NCBI GenBank assembly: GCA_038503035.1 | Contig: JAVSML010019060.1 | Location: 62,001 to 126,000, forward strand | Length of the DNA: 64,000 bases | Direction of reading: 5' to 3' | From: Crocodylus rhombifer | Lineage: Eukaryota > Chordata > Crocodylia > Crocodylidae | Shown: positions 34,780 to 46,880 of the stretch, one piece after another | Position numbering within the stretch: position 1 is the stretch's first letter | Layout: every line of letters begins with the position of its first letter | Notes under the pieces: model-generated | Told to the model about the DNA's origin: nothing | What the model saw: the letters and a program-made list of their open reading frames with translations, nothing else | The model's database searches: none | Translations under genes and position numbers: made by a program

Positions 34780-36240
34780 CTGAAGTGCAAGTAGTTAGGA
34801 GCACAAATTCTCCATGCAGTAGTTGACACTGGTTGCTAGGGTTGTGTGAAACTTCTTCAGGTGTTTCATTTCAATGCATTTTGAGCTCAAAACAGTGAAA
34901 CTGAAACAAACCAAAAGCCTTCGAAACAGCTTTGAAACGAAACAAGGGCATGCAAAACATTTCAAACGTTTTGAAACATTTTGAGTTTTAAAGCTGGACT
35001 TATTTCACTTCAGCACTGGTCCCAGCTTGCAGCAGCAGCCTGTCACCTGGTGCAGATCCAGGGGCCGTTCCAGTGGTGCAGGCCCCCGAATCTATGCGCT
35101 GGATGACAGCATGCTGTTGTTGCTGACTGGGGCTAGTGGCAACACTGATCTTCCCAGTGCTGGGTACGGGCTGCACCCAGTGCTGGCAGCCTCCTTTCAT
35201 CTGGCAGGCAGATTGGGGGTCTGCCCGCCCCCCTGGGAGGGCTGCAGGGCTGTGCTGGACTCCTCACAGGGGTGCAGGCCCCTGATCTGGCTGCCAGATG
35301 ACAGGAGGCTGTTCCTGTCACCTAGGACTGGCACTAGGCGCAGCCTGCACCCAGCGGAGGGGAAGATTTGTGCTGCTGCTGGCCCCAGGTGGCAGAACCA
35401 GCCTCCTGACATTCAGCAGGCAGACTCGGGGCTGCCTATACCCCTAGGAGGAGTCTGGCACAGCCCCTGCAGCCCTCCCAGGGCTGCGGGTGGACCCCTG
35501 ATCTGCCTGCTGGATGACAGGAGGTTGCTGCTGCCAGCTAGGGCCAGCAGCACCAATCTTCTCCATGCTGGGTGTGGGCTGCACCCAGTGCCGGTCCCAG
35601 CTGGCAGCAGAAGCCTCCTGTCATCCGACAGGCAGATGGACGGTCTGCCTACACCCTTGGGAGGGCTGTGGGGTTCTGCTGGACTCCTCTCGGGGGTGCA
35701 GGCCCCCAATCTGCCTGCTGGATGGCAGGAGGCCGCCACTGACAGCAAGTGACAGTTTTGCTTGTCAACATCTTGAGGTGCGGTTTCCCAAAAACCTCTG
35801 CACCTTGAAACTTGGCAGGCTTCATTTCCTCAGAAGGAGCTACCATCCCTGCAAGTTTCATCTGAATGAGGCAAGAAATGATAAAATTATAGACAGTTTC
35901 ATGCTTCCTCATTATAGTCTATGGGCTAAACGTTGAAACAGTATTAAAACAGTGAAACAGTTTCGACAAAATGAACCGCAACAGTACTTTTGAAAAGAAA
36001 TGAAACTTGAAATGAAACATTGAAATGCAAGTCAAAGCAGAATGGTGCTGTTTTGCACAGTCCTACTGGTTGTACCCAGACCATGGTGCAAACCTCCCTA
36101 ATCCTGGCTGGCATCAGGGAACCAAGTGGGGCAATAACAATGATATGCCTACATGGGGACACCACAGCCTACAAGTGGTGGAGACTCCATTTAACAGTGC
36201 AGGGGAAGACCCACAACCTGCCAGTAGGGTTTTTCATGTG
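34780..36240 (+). pseudogene. Aspartic protease of Gypsy copy 1, split by a hAT
   Basis: The retropepsin active-site triplet DTG is at 34825-34833. The coding sequence is interrupted immediately after it by the hAT at 34837-36065 and resumes at 36066 within the target duplication. The rest includes a hydrophobic GDTT-containing middle and a PVGFFM segment, ending near 36240. The insertion destroys the protease. Confidence 0.75.
34837..36065. mobile_element. Non-autonomous hAT (family D) inside the Gypsy protease
   Basis: Starts TAGGGTTGTGTGAAAC and ends, reverse complemented, TAGGACTGTGCAAAAC. The 8-bp flanks CTGGTTGC (34829-34836) and CTGGTTGT (36066-36073) differ at one base. Like the copy at 7733-8797 it has TTTCAAA/TTGAAAC-rich arms and a GC-rich interior of tandem units (about 35020-35750), each with CTGCACCCAG and CTGCCAGATGACAGGAGG-type blocks. 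No transposase. Confidence 0.9.
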
Positions 36241-36320
36241 TTTGCCAAATCCCATGATATGAGGAAGTGATTGGCCATTTATGAAAGAACCTCCAAGAGA
36301 CAGCTGCCAAACCAAAAGTA

Positions 36321-39300
36321 TTGAAAATCACACAGCCTTGTTGCTGGCCAGATGAGGGGCTGACAGAACAGAAAGAAGAAGCAGAGGGTTTAGGGGAAAA
36401 TGCCAAGGAGCCCCTGGATATCCAGTACCTGATTGGGCTGGGACAGATCTGGGTGAACCAGTGGCAGGAAGATGCATTTTGGCATGTTTATGAAAGCAAT
36501 GTGGCCAGCTGGAATGTAGAAGTCCTGCAACCAGAGCTTATGGAGCAGAAGCCACAGTTCGAGGTAAGGGATGACATCCTGTATAAGACTGACAAGGAGG
36601 AGATGAGGTGACTCAGACATTAGTACCCCAAAATTGATAGATTCATAGATGTTAGCATTGGAAGGGACCTCAGTAGATCATCAAGTCCAACCCCTGTCCT
36701 GAGTAGCAAAGAGCACTGGAGTTAGATGACCCCAGCTAGGTGCTTGTCCAGTCTCCTCTTGAAGACCCCCAGCATAGGGGAGAGCGCCACCTCCCTAGAA
36801 AGCCCATGCCAGATTCTGGCAACCCTTACGGTGTAGAAGTTCTTTTTAAAGTCCAACCTAAATCTGCTGTCTGTCAATTTGTGGCCATTGTTCCTAGTTA
36901 CTCCAGGGGATGCCCTAGTAAATAGAGCATCTCCTATTTCCTGCTGCCCCCCCTCCAATGAATTTATAGGCAGCCACAAAATCACCTCTCAGCCCTCTCT
37001 TGCGAAGGCTGAAGAGATCTAGGTCCCTCAGCCTCTCCTTGTAGAGCCTTGTCTGCAGGCCTCTGACCTTCCTCTGAACCCTCTCAAGATTCTCCGCATC
37101 CCCCTTGAAGTCTGGTACCCAAAAGTGGACGCAGTACTCCAACTCCAGCCTGACCAGTGCTGCATAGAGGGGAAGCATAAACTCCTTGGATCTGTTAGTC
37201 ATGCATCTGCTAAGGCATGATAAAGTGCAGTTAGCCTTGTTCATCACTTTGTCACATTGACAACTCAAGTTCATCTTGGAGTCAACTATGCTTCCAAGAT
37301 CCTTTTCTGCTGCTGTGCTGCTGAGAAGGTCATCCTCCAGCCTGTAAGTGTGTTGGTGGTTCTTTTTCCACTTGCCTTGGTTGAACTGCATCCTATTTCA
37401 TCTTCCCCATTTTTCCAACCTGTCCAGATCTGCCTGGATCCGTTTCCTGTCCTCTGGTGTGTTAACTTTGCCCCATAATTTGGTATCATCTGCAAACTTG
37501 AACAGAGTGCTCTCCACGGCCTTGTCCAAGTCACTGATGAAGACACTGAATAGCACCAGTCCAAGGACTGAGCTTTGCAGGACTGCACTACCCACATCTT
37601 TCCAGGTCGATTTCAACCCATCCACTACCACCCTCTGGGTATGACCCCCTAAGTCAATTTGCCACCCACCTTACCATGTAATCATCTGCATCACAGTCTG
37701 TCAGTCTATTTATGAGAACAGAATGAGATACCATATCAAAGGCCTTCTTAAAGTCTAGGTAGATGACATCTACCTTGACTCCTGCATCTAAGCATATTGT
37801 GACCTGGTCATAAAAAGAAACAAGGTTAGTCAGGCAGGATCTACCTGCAATGAATCCATGCTTATTTCCTTTCAGCATTATTTCCCCTACTGGGCTCGCA
37901 CAAATGTGATCCTTAATGATTTTTCCCAGTTTTTCCAAAGATAGAGATGAGACTAGCTGGCCTATAGTTTCCCGGGTCTTCCCTCCTCCCCTTCTTGAAA
38001 ATAGGAACCACACTAATTCTTTCCAGTCCTTTGGGACCTGACCGGAGAACCATGAGTGCTTGAGCAGCCATGCCAGCAAGACACTGGCCAATTCTTTCAC
38101 CCTTGGATGAATTTCATCTAGGCCCACTGATGTAAACACATCCAACCCCTCCAACTGCCCCTTCACTAAGTCTGCACTAACAGTTGGTGGGCTGGTGTCC
38201 CTCCTGTGTCTATCTGTGATCCAACTGGGAGATTTGTCTTGGTCTGGGTCTAGAAATACAGCTGCAAAGAACTCACTGAAGAGCTCAGCTTTGTCCCCCT
38301 TCTCTGTCACCAATTGCCCTAGTTTGTCCTGTAGGGGTCCTATGCTACCCTGGGCCTTCTTTTTGCTCCCTATATACCTGAAGAAGGACTTTTTGTTGTC
38401 CTTAATTTTTGTCACCAGCCTAAGTTCTAATCCTGCTTTGGCCTTCCTAACTGATTCCCTGCAAGTGTGAGCCAGGGAGGTATACTCCTCCTTGGTAGCT
38501 ACCCCGTTTCCACAGCCTGTATACCTCTTCCTTTGCCCTTAGGCTTTCCTGGACTTCCCTGTTCAGCCAAAAGGGCTTCTTGGCCCCTTTGCCCCCTTTT
38601 ATTTGCAATGGGATTGTCTCCTGTGCCCATTGGATCGCTCCCTTGAGGAACGACCACCCTTCCTGGACCCCCATTTCACCAACGCTCTTGAGCCTTAACA
38701 CCTCACTAACTAATCTCCTGAGCACACTGGAGTTAGCCTTTCTGAAGTCTAACACTTCAGCCCTGCTAGTTAGTTTACCCACCCTTTGCCAGATAGTGAA
38801 TTCAATGAATCAATGGTCACTATCCCCTAGGTTACCTTGAACCTGCAGATTCCTCACCAGGTCATCCCCTGGTGGAGAAGTTATATGAAGTCATTGTTAC
38901 ATGTAGCCCATACCCTACCATTGGGAGGGCACTTGGGAAGAGACAGGATGGAGCTCACCTGCTAAAACAGTTCTTTCAGCCAGGTATACAAGGAAGTAGA
39001 ACAGTTTGTGGGGGGTGCCCAGCCTGCCAAAAAGTATTGTCAGTGCAACCTCCTCAAGCACCAATTATCTCAATGCCAATAATTGGAAAGCCATTTGAAA
39101 GGATCGGACTCAACATTACAGGGCCAGTCCCCAAATGCACAGCAGGGTATCAATATGTTTTAGTGATCATGGATTATGCTACAAAGTACCCAGAAGTGAT
39201 ACCAATATGATCAGTGGTGACCTCTTAGGTAGCCTCAGAATTGATTAAGTGGATCTCCTTACTAGGACTGCCCCAAGAGACTTGAATGGATCAGGGGACT

Positions 39301-39920
39301 AATTTTATGTCCAGCATAATGCTGGGCTTGTGTACTATGCTCCATATCAAGCAGTTGTGTACCACCAGATATCACCCTCAAACAGATGGCCTAATATAGA
39401 GATTTAACAGGCCCTTAAGGGGATGATAAGGGCTACCATTCAGGGTGACCCCTGCAACTGGAATTAGGTTGTGGTCCCATTATTGTTCACAGTAAGGGAA
39501 GCCCCACAAGCTTCAATTTGGTTTTCTCCATTTGAATTAGTGTATGGTTACCAGCCCTGAGGCTTCCTAAATATAATCAGGGAAGGCTGAAAGAGTCAGG
39601 CAAGTGGGGTGACCACGATTCCAAACTATGTGGTACAGTTATGGGAAAGTATACACAACGCGCAGCAGCTGGCACATGATAATTTATGAAAATCCCAAGA
39701 CAAAGGGAAAACTATGATCGCAGGACACAAGAGTGAGATCTAGTGGTGGGTGAGCAGGAGCTTGTGATACTCCCAGACAAGGGAAGCAAGCTATTCTGCT
39801 GATGGCAAGGCCCATCTGAAGTGATTTGTAAGGTGGGTCCCATGGACTATAAGGTGTGTCATCTGGCATAGAAAGAAGGAGCTCCAGGTCTACCACATTA
39901 ACCTTCTGAAGAAATTGAAA
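36321..39920 (+). pseudogene. Integrase region of Gypsy copy 1, split by a CR1
   Basis: The region before the CR1 (36321-36635) encodes the linker that precedes integrase in this family, ending near FEVRDDILYKTDKEE. After the CR1, from 38872, the zinc-binding part reads FFQPGIQG and CGGCPACQK, followed by the core: GKPFERIGLNITGPVP, where the first catalytic Asp is Asn (codon 39112-39114), VLVIMDYATKYPE, then MDQGTNFM and HPQTDGLI. The catalytic Glu position after HPQTDGLI is a TAG stop (39397-39399). The C-terminal domain continues, broken, to about 39920. No intact integrase is possible. Confidence 0.85.
36636..38872 (-). mobile_element. CR1 LINE nested in Gypsy copy 1
   Basis: The 3' end at the left reads GATTCATAGATGTTAGCATT and GGAAGGGACCTCAGTAGATC. 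On minus the content is the C-terminus (FRLDFKKNFYTVRVARIW), motif [11 protein letters not shown], a motif B region with VLQSSVLGLVLF, motif A VIYLDFKKAFDMVSH, SKHGFIAG-type finger sequence (KHGFIAGRSCLTN), NYR-region remnants and the link to the endonuclease (GKLTSRAEVLDFRKANS, near 38780). It belongs to a CR1 subfamily clearly different from the copies at 16-20 and 30-31 kb. Stops and frameshifts occur throughout. Confidence 0.9.
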
Positions 39921-40239
39921 AATTAAGAAGGATGGCTGATGGCTCTGTATCCAGATTCCCTGGAGCTGGAGTCTCTGGAGGAGTGGACAGTGGGGAAAAA
40001 GGAGTGTCCTTGTGTACCCATGAGGGCACACCTTACATAGGAGCAGTAGGGGCAGTTAAGACAGTTGGTAAGGATGTTCAATGATGTATTTAGCCTGGCT
40101 TGGCTAAGGGAGCCGTACACAAGATCAAGTCCCTGGTGGGCCAGGTAGTATGGTATGGGAGCACTGGGAATAATTGTTCCAGGGTCTCCACAACAAGATA
40201 AAAAGCAAGATTGAACAGATGTTGGTAAAGAGAATTATT

Positions 40240-41430
40240 AGGGATTCAAGAAGTCAATGGTAAAGCCCATTAGTGGTAGTGGCAAAGCAGGATGGGTCCC
40301 TGATGCTATATGTGGATTTCAGGAAGGTAAATTCAATGGCCCAATTTGATGCTTTTCCCATGTCATGGGACAATGAAATGCTCAAGAAGATAGGCATGGC
40401 CAATTATATCCAAGTTAGACCTAACCAGAGGCCACTGGCAAATACCCATGGCACTGGAGGATTGTGAAAAGAAGGCCTTCAGGACTCCGTGGGGTTTGTT
40501 TGGGTTTCAGATAATGCCATTTGGCCTCCATAGAGCAGCAGCAATGTTCCAATGTTTCAAGGACCAGATCCTGATCGCACACCAATCAAGGGCCACGGCT
40601 TACGTTGATTATGTTATTCAATTCTTAAATCACTGGCAATAACATCCAGAACACCTGAGGGTTAAATTGGGTGAACTAGGAGTGGCTGGCCTTACTGACA
40701 ATCTTTGCAAGTGTGCCCTAGGACAGGAGGAAATGAAGTACCTGGGATGTCTGGTAGGACAAGGCAAGATAAAGCCCCTTATGGATAAGATGGAGGCCCT
40801 AAGAACATATAAAGTCCCTTAGACAAGGAAACAGGTAAAGTCTTTTTTGGGGCTGGCAAACTACTATCATAAGGTTACACGCCATTTCTCTGAGCTGATA
40901 GCTCCCTTGATGGACCTGATGAAGGGACAAGGAACCAAGCCTGTGGTGTGGACTCAAGAAATGCAACGAACATTTGAGAAAGTCGAAGTGGCTTTATGCA
41001 AAGAGCTCACTAACTTCACACCAGACTCTAGTAGGCCTTTCTCCTTACAGACGGATGCCTTAGAAATAGCCCTTGGGGCCATCTTAGCACAGAGGTGCCA
41101 AGGCAGGGATTTTACCAATAGCATATACCAGCTGAAAGTTGCAAAAGAATGAGTTGCAAAAGTATTCCAGCACTGACTGAGAATGTTTAGTGATCAAACG
41201 GGGGGTATTGAAGTGCTCCAATATTATCTTCTAGGAAGAGAGTTCAAGCTAGACCATGAGCCCTTAAAATGGCTACAAATGACAAAGTCAGATAATGCTC
41301 ACCTAATGTGGTGGTCCTTGGTTCTACAGCCTTATAAATTCCAGGTAGAGCACAGGCCAGGGATGGAACATATAGTCGCTAACTTCTTCTCATGTATCCA
41401 TGAAGAAGAGCAGCAAAACCACAACGTGTG
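40240..41430 (+). pseudogene. Reverse transcriptase and RNase H of Gypsy copy 1
   Basis: The polymerase starts with VVAKQDGSLMLYVDFRKVNS and FDAFPM (motif A region), then TPWGLFGFQIMPFGL (fingers/palm) and AYVDYVIQFLNHWQ, where the YxDD box reads YVDY (40601-40612), so the second Asp is lost. GLANYYHKVTRHFSELIAPL (near 40847) links to RNase H with FSLQTDALEIALGAILAQ, YYLLGREFKLDHEPLKWLQM and VEHRPGMEHIVANFFS. At least three stops or frameshifts split it. It lies downstream of integrase, which is the diagnostic order. Confidence 0.88.
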
Positions 41431-41510
41431 AGGATTTTCCAAAGACAGAAAGAGAGAAGATGACAAAAGACGGACATTACAATGGTGAGTGAGGGGTTGC
41501 AAAATTTAGC

Positions 41511-41520
41511 ATGGGGGGAA
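41511..41520 (+). promoter_or_regulatory. Polypurine tract of Gypsy copy 1
   Basis: ATGGGGGGAA lies directly before the TG that starts the 3' LTR, where plus-strand DNA priming would occur. Confidence 0.7.
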
Positions 41521-42105
41521 TGTACCCCTCCCTCAGACCCCTCCATGCCCTGCAGCATGGAGCAAACACAGAAACTGCCGGTTGCTGGGTTTATAGCAAA
41601 ACCCAGCCTAGACTAGATTATGGGGAAACCCCACACACAAATGAACTCACCTGAGGGTGAGAGGCCAGCAGATTGGTTGTCAATTGTCTGGACAGAGAAT
41701 GAAAGGAAGCTGTTGCTGACTGGAAGGAGGAGCCGAGAGGGAGTGGATGCTCCCGGCTGTAGTGCACCTAGGCATGGGTAAGAGGGGCAAATGGTCCCAA
41801 GCTTTTCTGTTAATTACTAGTAGGTGTGGAGGGAGTGCAGGGGTGGTGGAGTTCCCAGGCACTGGAACGAGTGAGTCTGGCCAGACCTTAAAGGGACAGA
41901 CCCCAATTTTGATGGTGACTACTGCAAGTGATAAATCCTACCTGCGGGAGGATTATGTGTAATAATGGTGAACTGCCTCCTGTTATGTGAATTAAACTTA
42001 CAGCAAGTCAAGGTGGGCAAGAAAGACAAGAGGCAGCAGTAGCTATAGGACAATCCTAGTTAGGGTAGAACTCAGGCCTGGGCACCTACCCCTGATGTAC
42101 CCACA
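41521..42105 (+). repeat. 3' LTR of Gypsy copy 1
   Basis: Starts TGTACCCC and ends ACCCACA. It is shorter than the 5' LTR by about 60 bases through several small deletions. Confidence 0.88.
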
Positions 42106-42145
42106 ACCATACACAAACTACCATGCACAGTAATTTCCACTGCAC

Positions 42146-42942
42146 CAGTGGTGCTCAATTTTCCAAGCCAATGGGCCAGATGAATGGCATGGGATTAGTC
42201 TGTGGGTAAGATTGGGCCCTGCGTGCCAGGACTGAGATAAACACTCCCTCTGCGTGGCCCTGCATGCCTAGATCAGGCCATGTTCTGCCTTGACTGGACT
42301 CCATATGCTGGATTCTGGCCCTGGGGCCCTATGCCACCCCTTCTTGGCCCTGTGTGCCAGGAACAGGCCCCATGCTGCCCCTGCCTGGCCCCACATTTGG
42401 AAATGGGGCTCCACATTGGCTCAGCTGGCTCCTGTGCACTAGAATTGGGCCCTGGGGCTGCATGATGCCCCCACCCGGTTCTGAGTGCTGGGATCAGGCC
42501 TTAGAACCCTGTACTACTGCTGCCTGGCCCCATGGGCTACAATTGGGCTCTAGCACCATGCACCACCTCTATTCTGCCCTGGGGCCCTGGGACCCCATAC
42601 CATCCCCACACACAGAGAATGGACCCCACACTGCCTCCACCCAGCCCCATATTCCAGGATCAGGCCCCATGTGCCACTCCCACTTGGCCCCATGCCCTAC
42701 GATCAGAACTGGGGCACCATGCCATCTCTTCCCAGCTCTGCCTGCTAGGATTGGAATCAAATTTCCCTGGACACAGGGCCATGCTATCTGGCCCAGAAGG
42801 CTTCCCACAGGTCCATAAATTTGGTAGTAGGGGCCTCTGCTCCCCTGTCACCAAATTTTCAGACTGTGGAGAGTCCTGCATGCTGGATGAAACAATTCCA
42901 AGGGCCAGAACTGGCCTGCAACCTGGGGGTTGAGCACCACTG
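42146..42942. mobile_element. Non-autonomous hAT (family B)
   Basis: Perfect terminal repeats CAGTGGTGCTCAA / TTGAGCACCACTG bound 797 bp. Flanking 8-mers CACTGCAC and AAGTACAC agree at five positions. The interior is a degenerate tandem array of GGCCCCATG and CTGCC(C/T)CTGCC-type words with an irregular period of about 60 bp. A shorter relative is at 62351-62716. Confidence 0.85.
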
Positions 42943-42963
42943 AAGTACACAATATTGCATATA

Positions 42964-43426
42964 CAGGTTTTCTTTGCTTTATGCAGTAGATGCATTTCTG
43001 GAAGACTGTACATAACTCAGATTTGCATAAAGGGAACCTAGTTTATAAGGTAACAAATAGGGATATATTCCCATGGTGGTGAGTGGGGCTGGGAAGGGGT
43101 TGCATGGGGTAGGGAGATGCAGCCCCCCAGCCCGCAGTCGTCCTGGGGTGCGCGTAGCAGCAAGACCCATGCTTCCCTGTCTTGCGCCCTGCACCCACTG
43201 ACAGTTCCCTACGCTTTGCTCCCTGCTGCAGCTGCCCGGGAGCAGCTGACGCCACCTGCCTGCAGCCACTGGGGTATGCTGAACCCCTCCCCCTGCCCCT
43301 TCCCTTACAGACTTACCTTGCATATAATGAATTTACCTTGCATTTAATGAATTTTGGGTGTAAAAAGTCTCATTGCATAAGAGCAAAATTGCATATACAG
43401 AACCTGCATAAAATGAGGTAAACCTG
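42964..43426. mobile_element. Tigger-like (Tc1/mariner) MITE
   Basis: The left end CAGGTTTTCTTTGCTTTATG pairs with the right end CATAAAATGAGGTAAACCTG as imperfect inverted repeats. TA dinucleotides flank both ends (42962-42963 and 43427-43428), as expected for Tc1/mariner. The CAGGYTT.CC.TTT ends resemble Tigger elements. No transposase. Confidence 0.7.
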
Positions 43427-43429
43427 TAT

Positions 43430-43930
43430 ACCTTAAACAACACACACATTAGAACCCCAGCCAAGTATGCCACATACGCATCACATCACCAAGAATACCT
43501 CCTGCACATGCTTTAACTCACAGATACTTTATCATGCCCCCATAATATATCCATTTACACACCCTACACAGTATACAACCACCCTTCACAGTATACAACG
43601 TACATGAAGACTCCACCACACAAATACACCCTTACAGTATACCACACACGCTATACTTGCAAAATATACAGATAGTACTCCTTCCACACAATATACCTAA
43701 TGCATATCTTCCAAATGCATACCAAATGCATATCTTCATATATTATTCTGTACATATACTACGGGCAACACTTTATTCCACACACAAATTATATTGAACA
43801 TATTAACCCCAGTTATGGCACATACTTACAATACCACAGAATATATACTGCCACACTTACAAGATACACATGTAAATACTTACACACTACACAACAAAAA
43901 GCAAAGGTCATTCACAGTATACAAACACAC
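43430..43930. repeat. C/A/T-rich low-complexity island
   Basis: ACACAC, CCACACA, ATATAC and TACAAC words with few G bases. It lies between the Tigger-like MITE and the L2-like LINE. Confidence 0.65.
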
Positions 43931-43939
43931 TATATCATG

Positions 43940-46880
43940 CATGTTGACTTTAGCAGACAAAATGTCTGCTAAACCCAGAGATGGTGTTGAAGACGCTCAG
44001 AATTATTATCTTGGAGGACTTCAACATCTATGCTGAGGCCAGCTCTTCAGTGATGGAATGGAACTTCAGGGCTTCTCTGTTAACCACGGAGCTGGATAGT
44101 AATTGGGCTGACCTATGAGATGGAGCACATGCTGGACCTACTAGTTTGTACCTAAGTAGATAAAACACTAGATAGATATAACAAGTATGTTTTCAAGAAA
44201 CCTTGTCATGGTTTGCTTGAGGCACAGGTCTCTGTCCTCCATCATCCCTGTCAGGGTGGTGGACAAGCTAGGCTGGTCTCCCCCAGAGACTTGAGCCAGT
44301 GGGATTCCAGAACTTACTGGAGGACATTCCCACTGACCTTGACAGCTTCTCTGTTGATGGCCTGGTTGTTCTGTGGAATAGCACATTGACCTGGCCACAG
44401 ACAAATGCCTGCCCCCACCATTGTGGTGGCACAGGTTCCCTGGTATATGAGGAGCTGAGGTAGCTTAAGTGGGAAAGGAGGCAGTTAGAGTGCAGGTGAC
44501 TCTTGACCTGTGCTGAAGCTGACCAACTGTAGCATAGATCTTTTTTAAAGGATTATGGCATAGCAGTGACAGAGGTGAAGAAGCTTTTCTACTTCATTGC
44601 TATTTCATCCGCAAAGTATCATCCAGTGAAACTGTTCTGGGTGGTGAATGGCCTGGCTAAGCCAGTTTGTCTCTGCCTGAAAATGGAGTCATCTTGAATC
44701 CACTATGATGAATTTTCCACCTGCTTTACAGTCAAAATCTCCTGCATTTGGCATGACTTAAGGATTACCACCTTTTCTGTACAGTCAGAGTTTGGCATTG
44801 AAGAAACCTAGTCTTGTCCTATTTATATGGAACATTTTAAATGTATGATTGTGACCAGTTATGAACTGGACCCATGGCCATCCTCACCTGTAAAAGCCAG
44901 CCAGAAGAAGCTGGGGCCACTGCTGGCAGGGCTTGTCAACACTTCCTTTCAGGAGGGTAGGGTGCCAGAAATTCTTAAGTCTGTGATAGTCCAACCCCTA
45001 CTCAAGAAACAATCACTTGACATTGACTTCCCAGTGAGTTATTGCCCTGTCTCCAACCTCTCCTTTTTGGGAAGGTCATTGAATGGGAGATTGCCCAGAA
45101 GCTTCAGACCAGTCCTGGTGGCATTGATTTCTCGGACCCTTCTCAGTCCATTTTTTCCATTATTTCATAATGCATATAGCACAAAGACTGCTGTTGCTTT
45201 GGTCAATTATCTTTGCCTGAAAATTGACTGGGGCAATTGACCTTACTCAACCTTTCAGCAGCCTTTAAAACAGTTGCCCATGAGGTGTTGATAAGCATTT
45301 ACAGAACCTGGTGGGTATTCATGGGACTGCTCTAAATGGGTTCAACTTTTTCTTAGCAAGATGGTCCCAGATGTTACTGATGACAAGTGCTCATCATCCC
45401 CTCAGAACCTTTCTCCCAGGGATCCATTTTTTTGCCCTTCCTGTTCAATATATATATTAGGCCAGTGGGCAAGACTGTGCAGTGATCTAGTGAGGTTTCA
45501 TCAGTATGCTGATGACACCTACTCTGTCTCTTCTTCTCTTTTGACCCCAGCCCTGGCATCTCAGTCTTTTCCCAGTGCCTGGTTGCAGCTGGGGACTAGA
45601 TGCTGATAAAGAAATTGAAACTGAATCCAGACAAAATAGAGGTGATGTTGGTATGTAAGCTGCTAGACTTAGGATTGGGTCACCTATCATTTATGGGGTT
45701 CAACCCCCTCTTGTCACTCAGGTCTGCAGCCATGGGATGCTCATGGATTCTCTGCTGGACTTGGAACTTTAGGTGGCGAACATAACTAAAACCACCTTTC
45801 ACCAACTCCATCTGGTGAGAAAGTTGTGATCCTTTCCTTCAGACTTTGATCAGGCCACCATCATCCATTCCTATGTAACCCTCAAGGCTAAACTACTGCA
45901 ATGCACTTTGCATAGCACTGCCTTTGAAAACCGTCTGGAAGATGCAGCTGGTTCAGATCACAGAAGCACATAACTCCAGTACTCCAGCATCTAAAATGGC
46001 TCCCAACAGCTTTCCAGGTGCAATTCAAGGTGTTGGTTTTAACCTATAAGTAGGGACCTACCAAATTCACAATTTTGTGGTTTTTGCAGATATTTCAAAT
46101 TTGGTAGGTCCTCCATGAAAAATGCCAGTCCCCTCAAAAAAGCTCTGGGACCATGAAAAAATGAGAAACCAGCAGTGAGGCTGGGGGGGAGGGGGAGGGA
46201 GAGGACAGCTGCAAACAAAAAGGGAGGGAAACCATGGTGTCTTAGAGCATAGGGGGAGGTAGAGAGGGGATGGGGAGAGATAGGCTGAGGGGCCCTGGAA
46301 GTCCTGCCCCTCCTCAGAGATTGATAGGTGGCCATCTGTCAATCTCTGCGGAGGGACAGGACTTCCAGGTTCCCTTAGCCAATCAGAGGTGTGAAAATGG
46401 TGCCTGATGCTGCACCAAGACTGCAAAATCCAGGGGCAGCTTCCATGAATCAGGTAGGTCCCTACCTATAAGGTCCTAAGTGGTCTGAACTCTATATACA
46501 TAACAGACCACCTTCTTTCTCCCTTATGCCCTATTGCAAGCCCTAGGATCAGCCAAGAGCAGCCTCCTGAAGTACCATCAGTACACCAAATCCACTTTAT
46601 GAAAAGATGTAGGATGTCATTTTCAGCAGCTGCTCCTTAGCTCTGAGACTCTAGCATCTTTCGGCCTGCTAGCATCCAAGCCTGACTATCTTTTGGAAGC
46701 AATGTAAGATCTTCCTGTCTGGATAGGAATTTAGCAAACAAAGCTAGGCCAAGCTATTTTTTAGTGGGTCTCTGTTTTAAGTATGATATTCTAGTTCACC
46801 TTCTAAGTTGTTCTATTCTCCTACTGTAAGCTGTCCTGAGCTTTTTTTGGAAAGGGCAACATATAAATCACATAAATTTA
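43940..46880 (+). mobile_element. L2-like LINE, broken
   Basis: Endonuclease remnants come first (a GDFNI-type segment near 44020 and MLDL near 44130). A reverse-transcriptase frame at 44827-45240 follows with LVNTSFQEGRVPEILKS, VIVQPLLKK and CPVSNLSFLGR, the pattern of L2-type polymerases. FHQYADDTYSV (motif C, YADD) is at about 45498. The C-terminal region includes KLKLNPDKIEVMLV near 45610. The 3' end has CTGTCCTGAGC and GGCAACATATAAATCACATAAATT, typical of L2-type tails. A 414-bp hAT MITE interrupts it at 46051-46464. Many stops. Confidence 0.75.
46051..46464. mobile_element. 414-bp hAT MITE with internal palindrome
   Basis: Terminal repeats TAGGGACCTACC / GGTAGGTCCCTA are perfect, extending with mismatches inward. 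Flanks CCTATAAG (46043-46050) and CCTATAAG (46465-46472) are a perfect 8-bp duplication. A 70-bp hairpin lies at 46297-46366, with GGAAGTCCTG at one end and CAGGACTTCC at the other. It has no coding sequence. Confidence 0.93.

Larger units (their letters stand above)
33129..42105 (+). mobile_element. Gmr1-like Ty3/Gypsy LTR retrotransposon, copy 1
   Basis: The element has two LTRs (33129-33772 and 41521-42105) and is flanked by ACAAT and ACCAT, a 4/5 match for a 5-bp target duplication. Internally, on plus, the order is SCAN-like gag, zinc knuckle, protease (DTG), a linker, integrase, then reverse transcriptase and RNase H. Integrase in front of reverse transcriptase is the unusual order known from Gmr1-like elements. 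Two later insertions split it: a hAT (34837-36065) and a CR1 on minus (about 36636-38872). Stops and frameshifts are frequent and key catalytic residues are changed, so the copy is dead. Confidence 0.88.
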
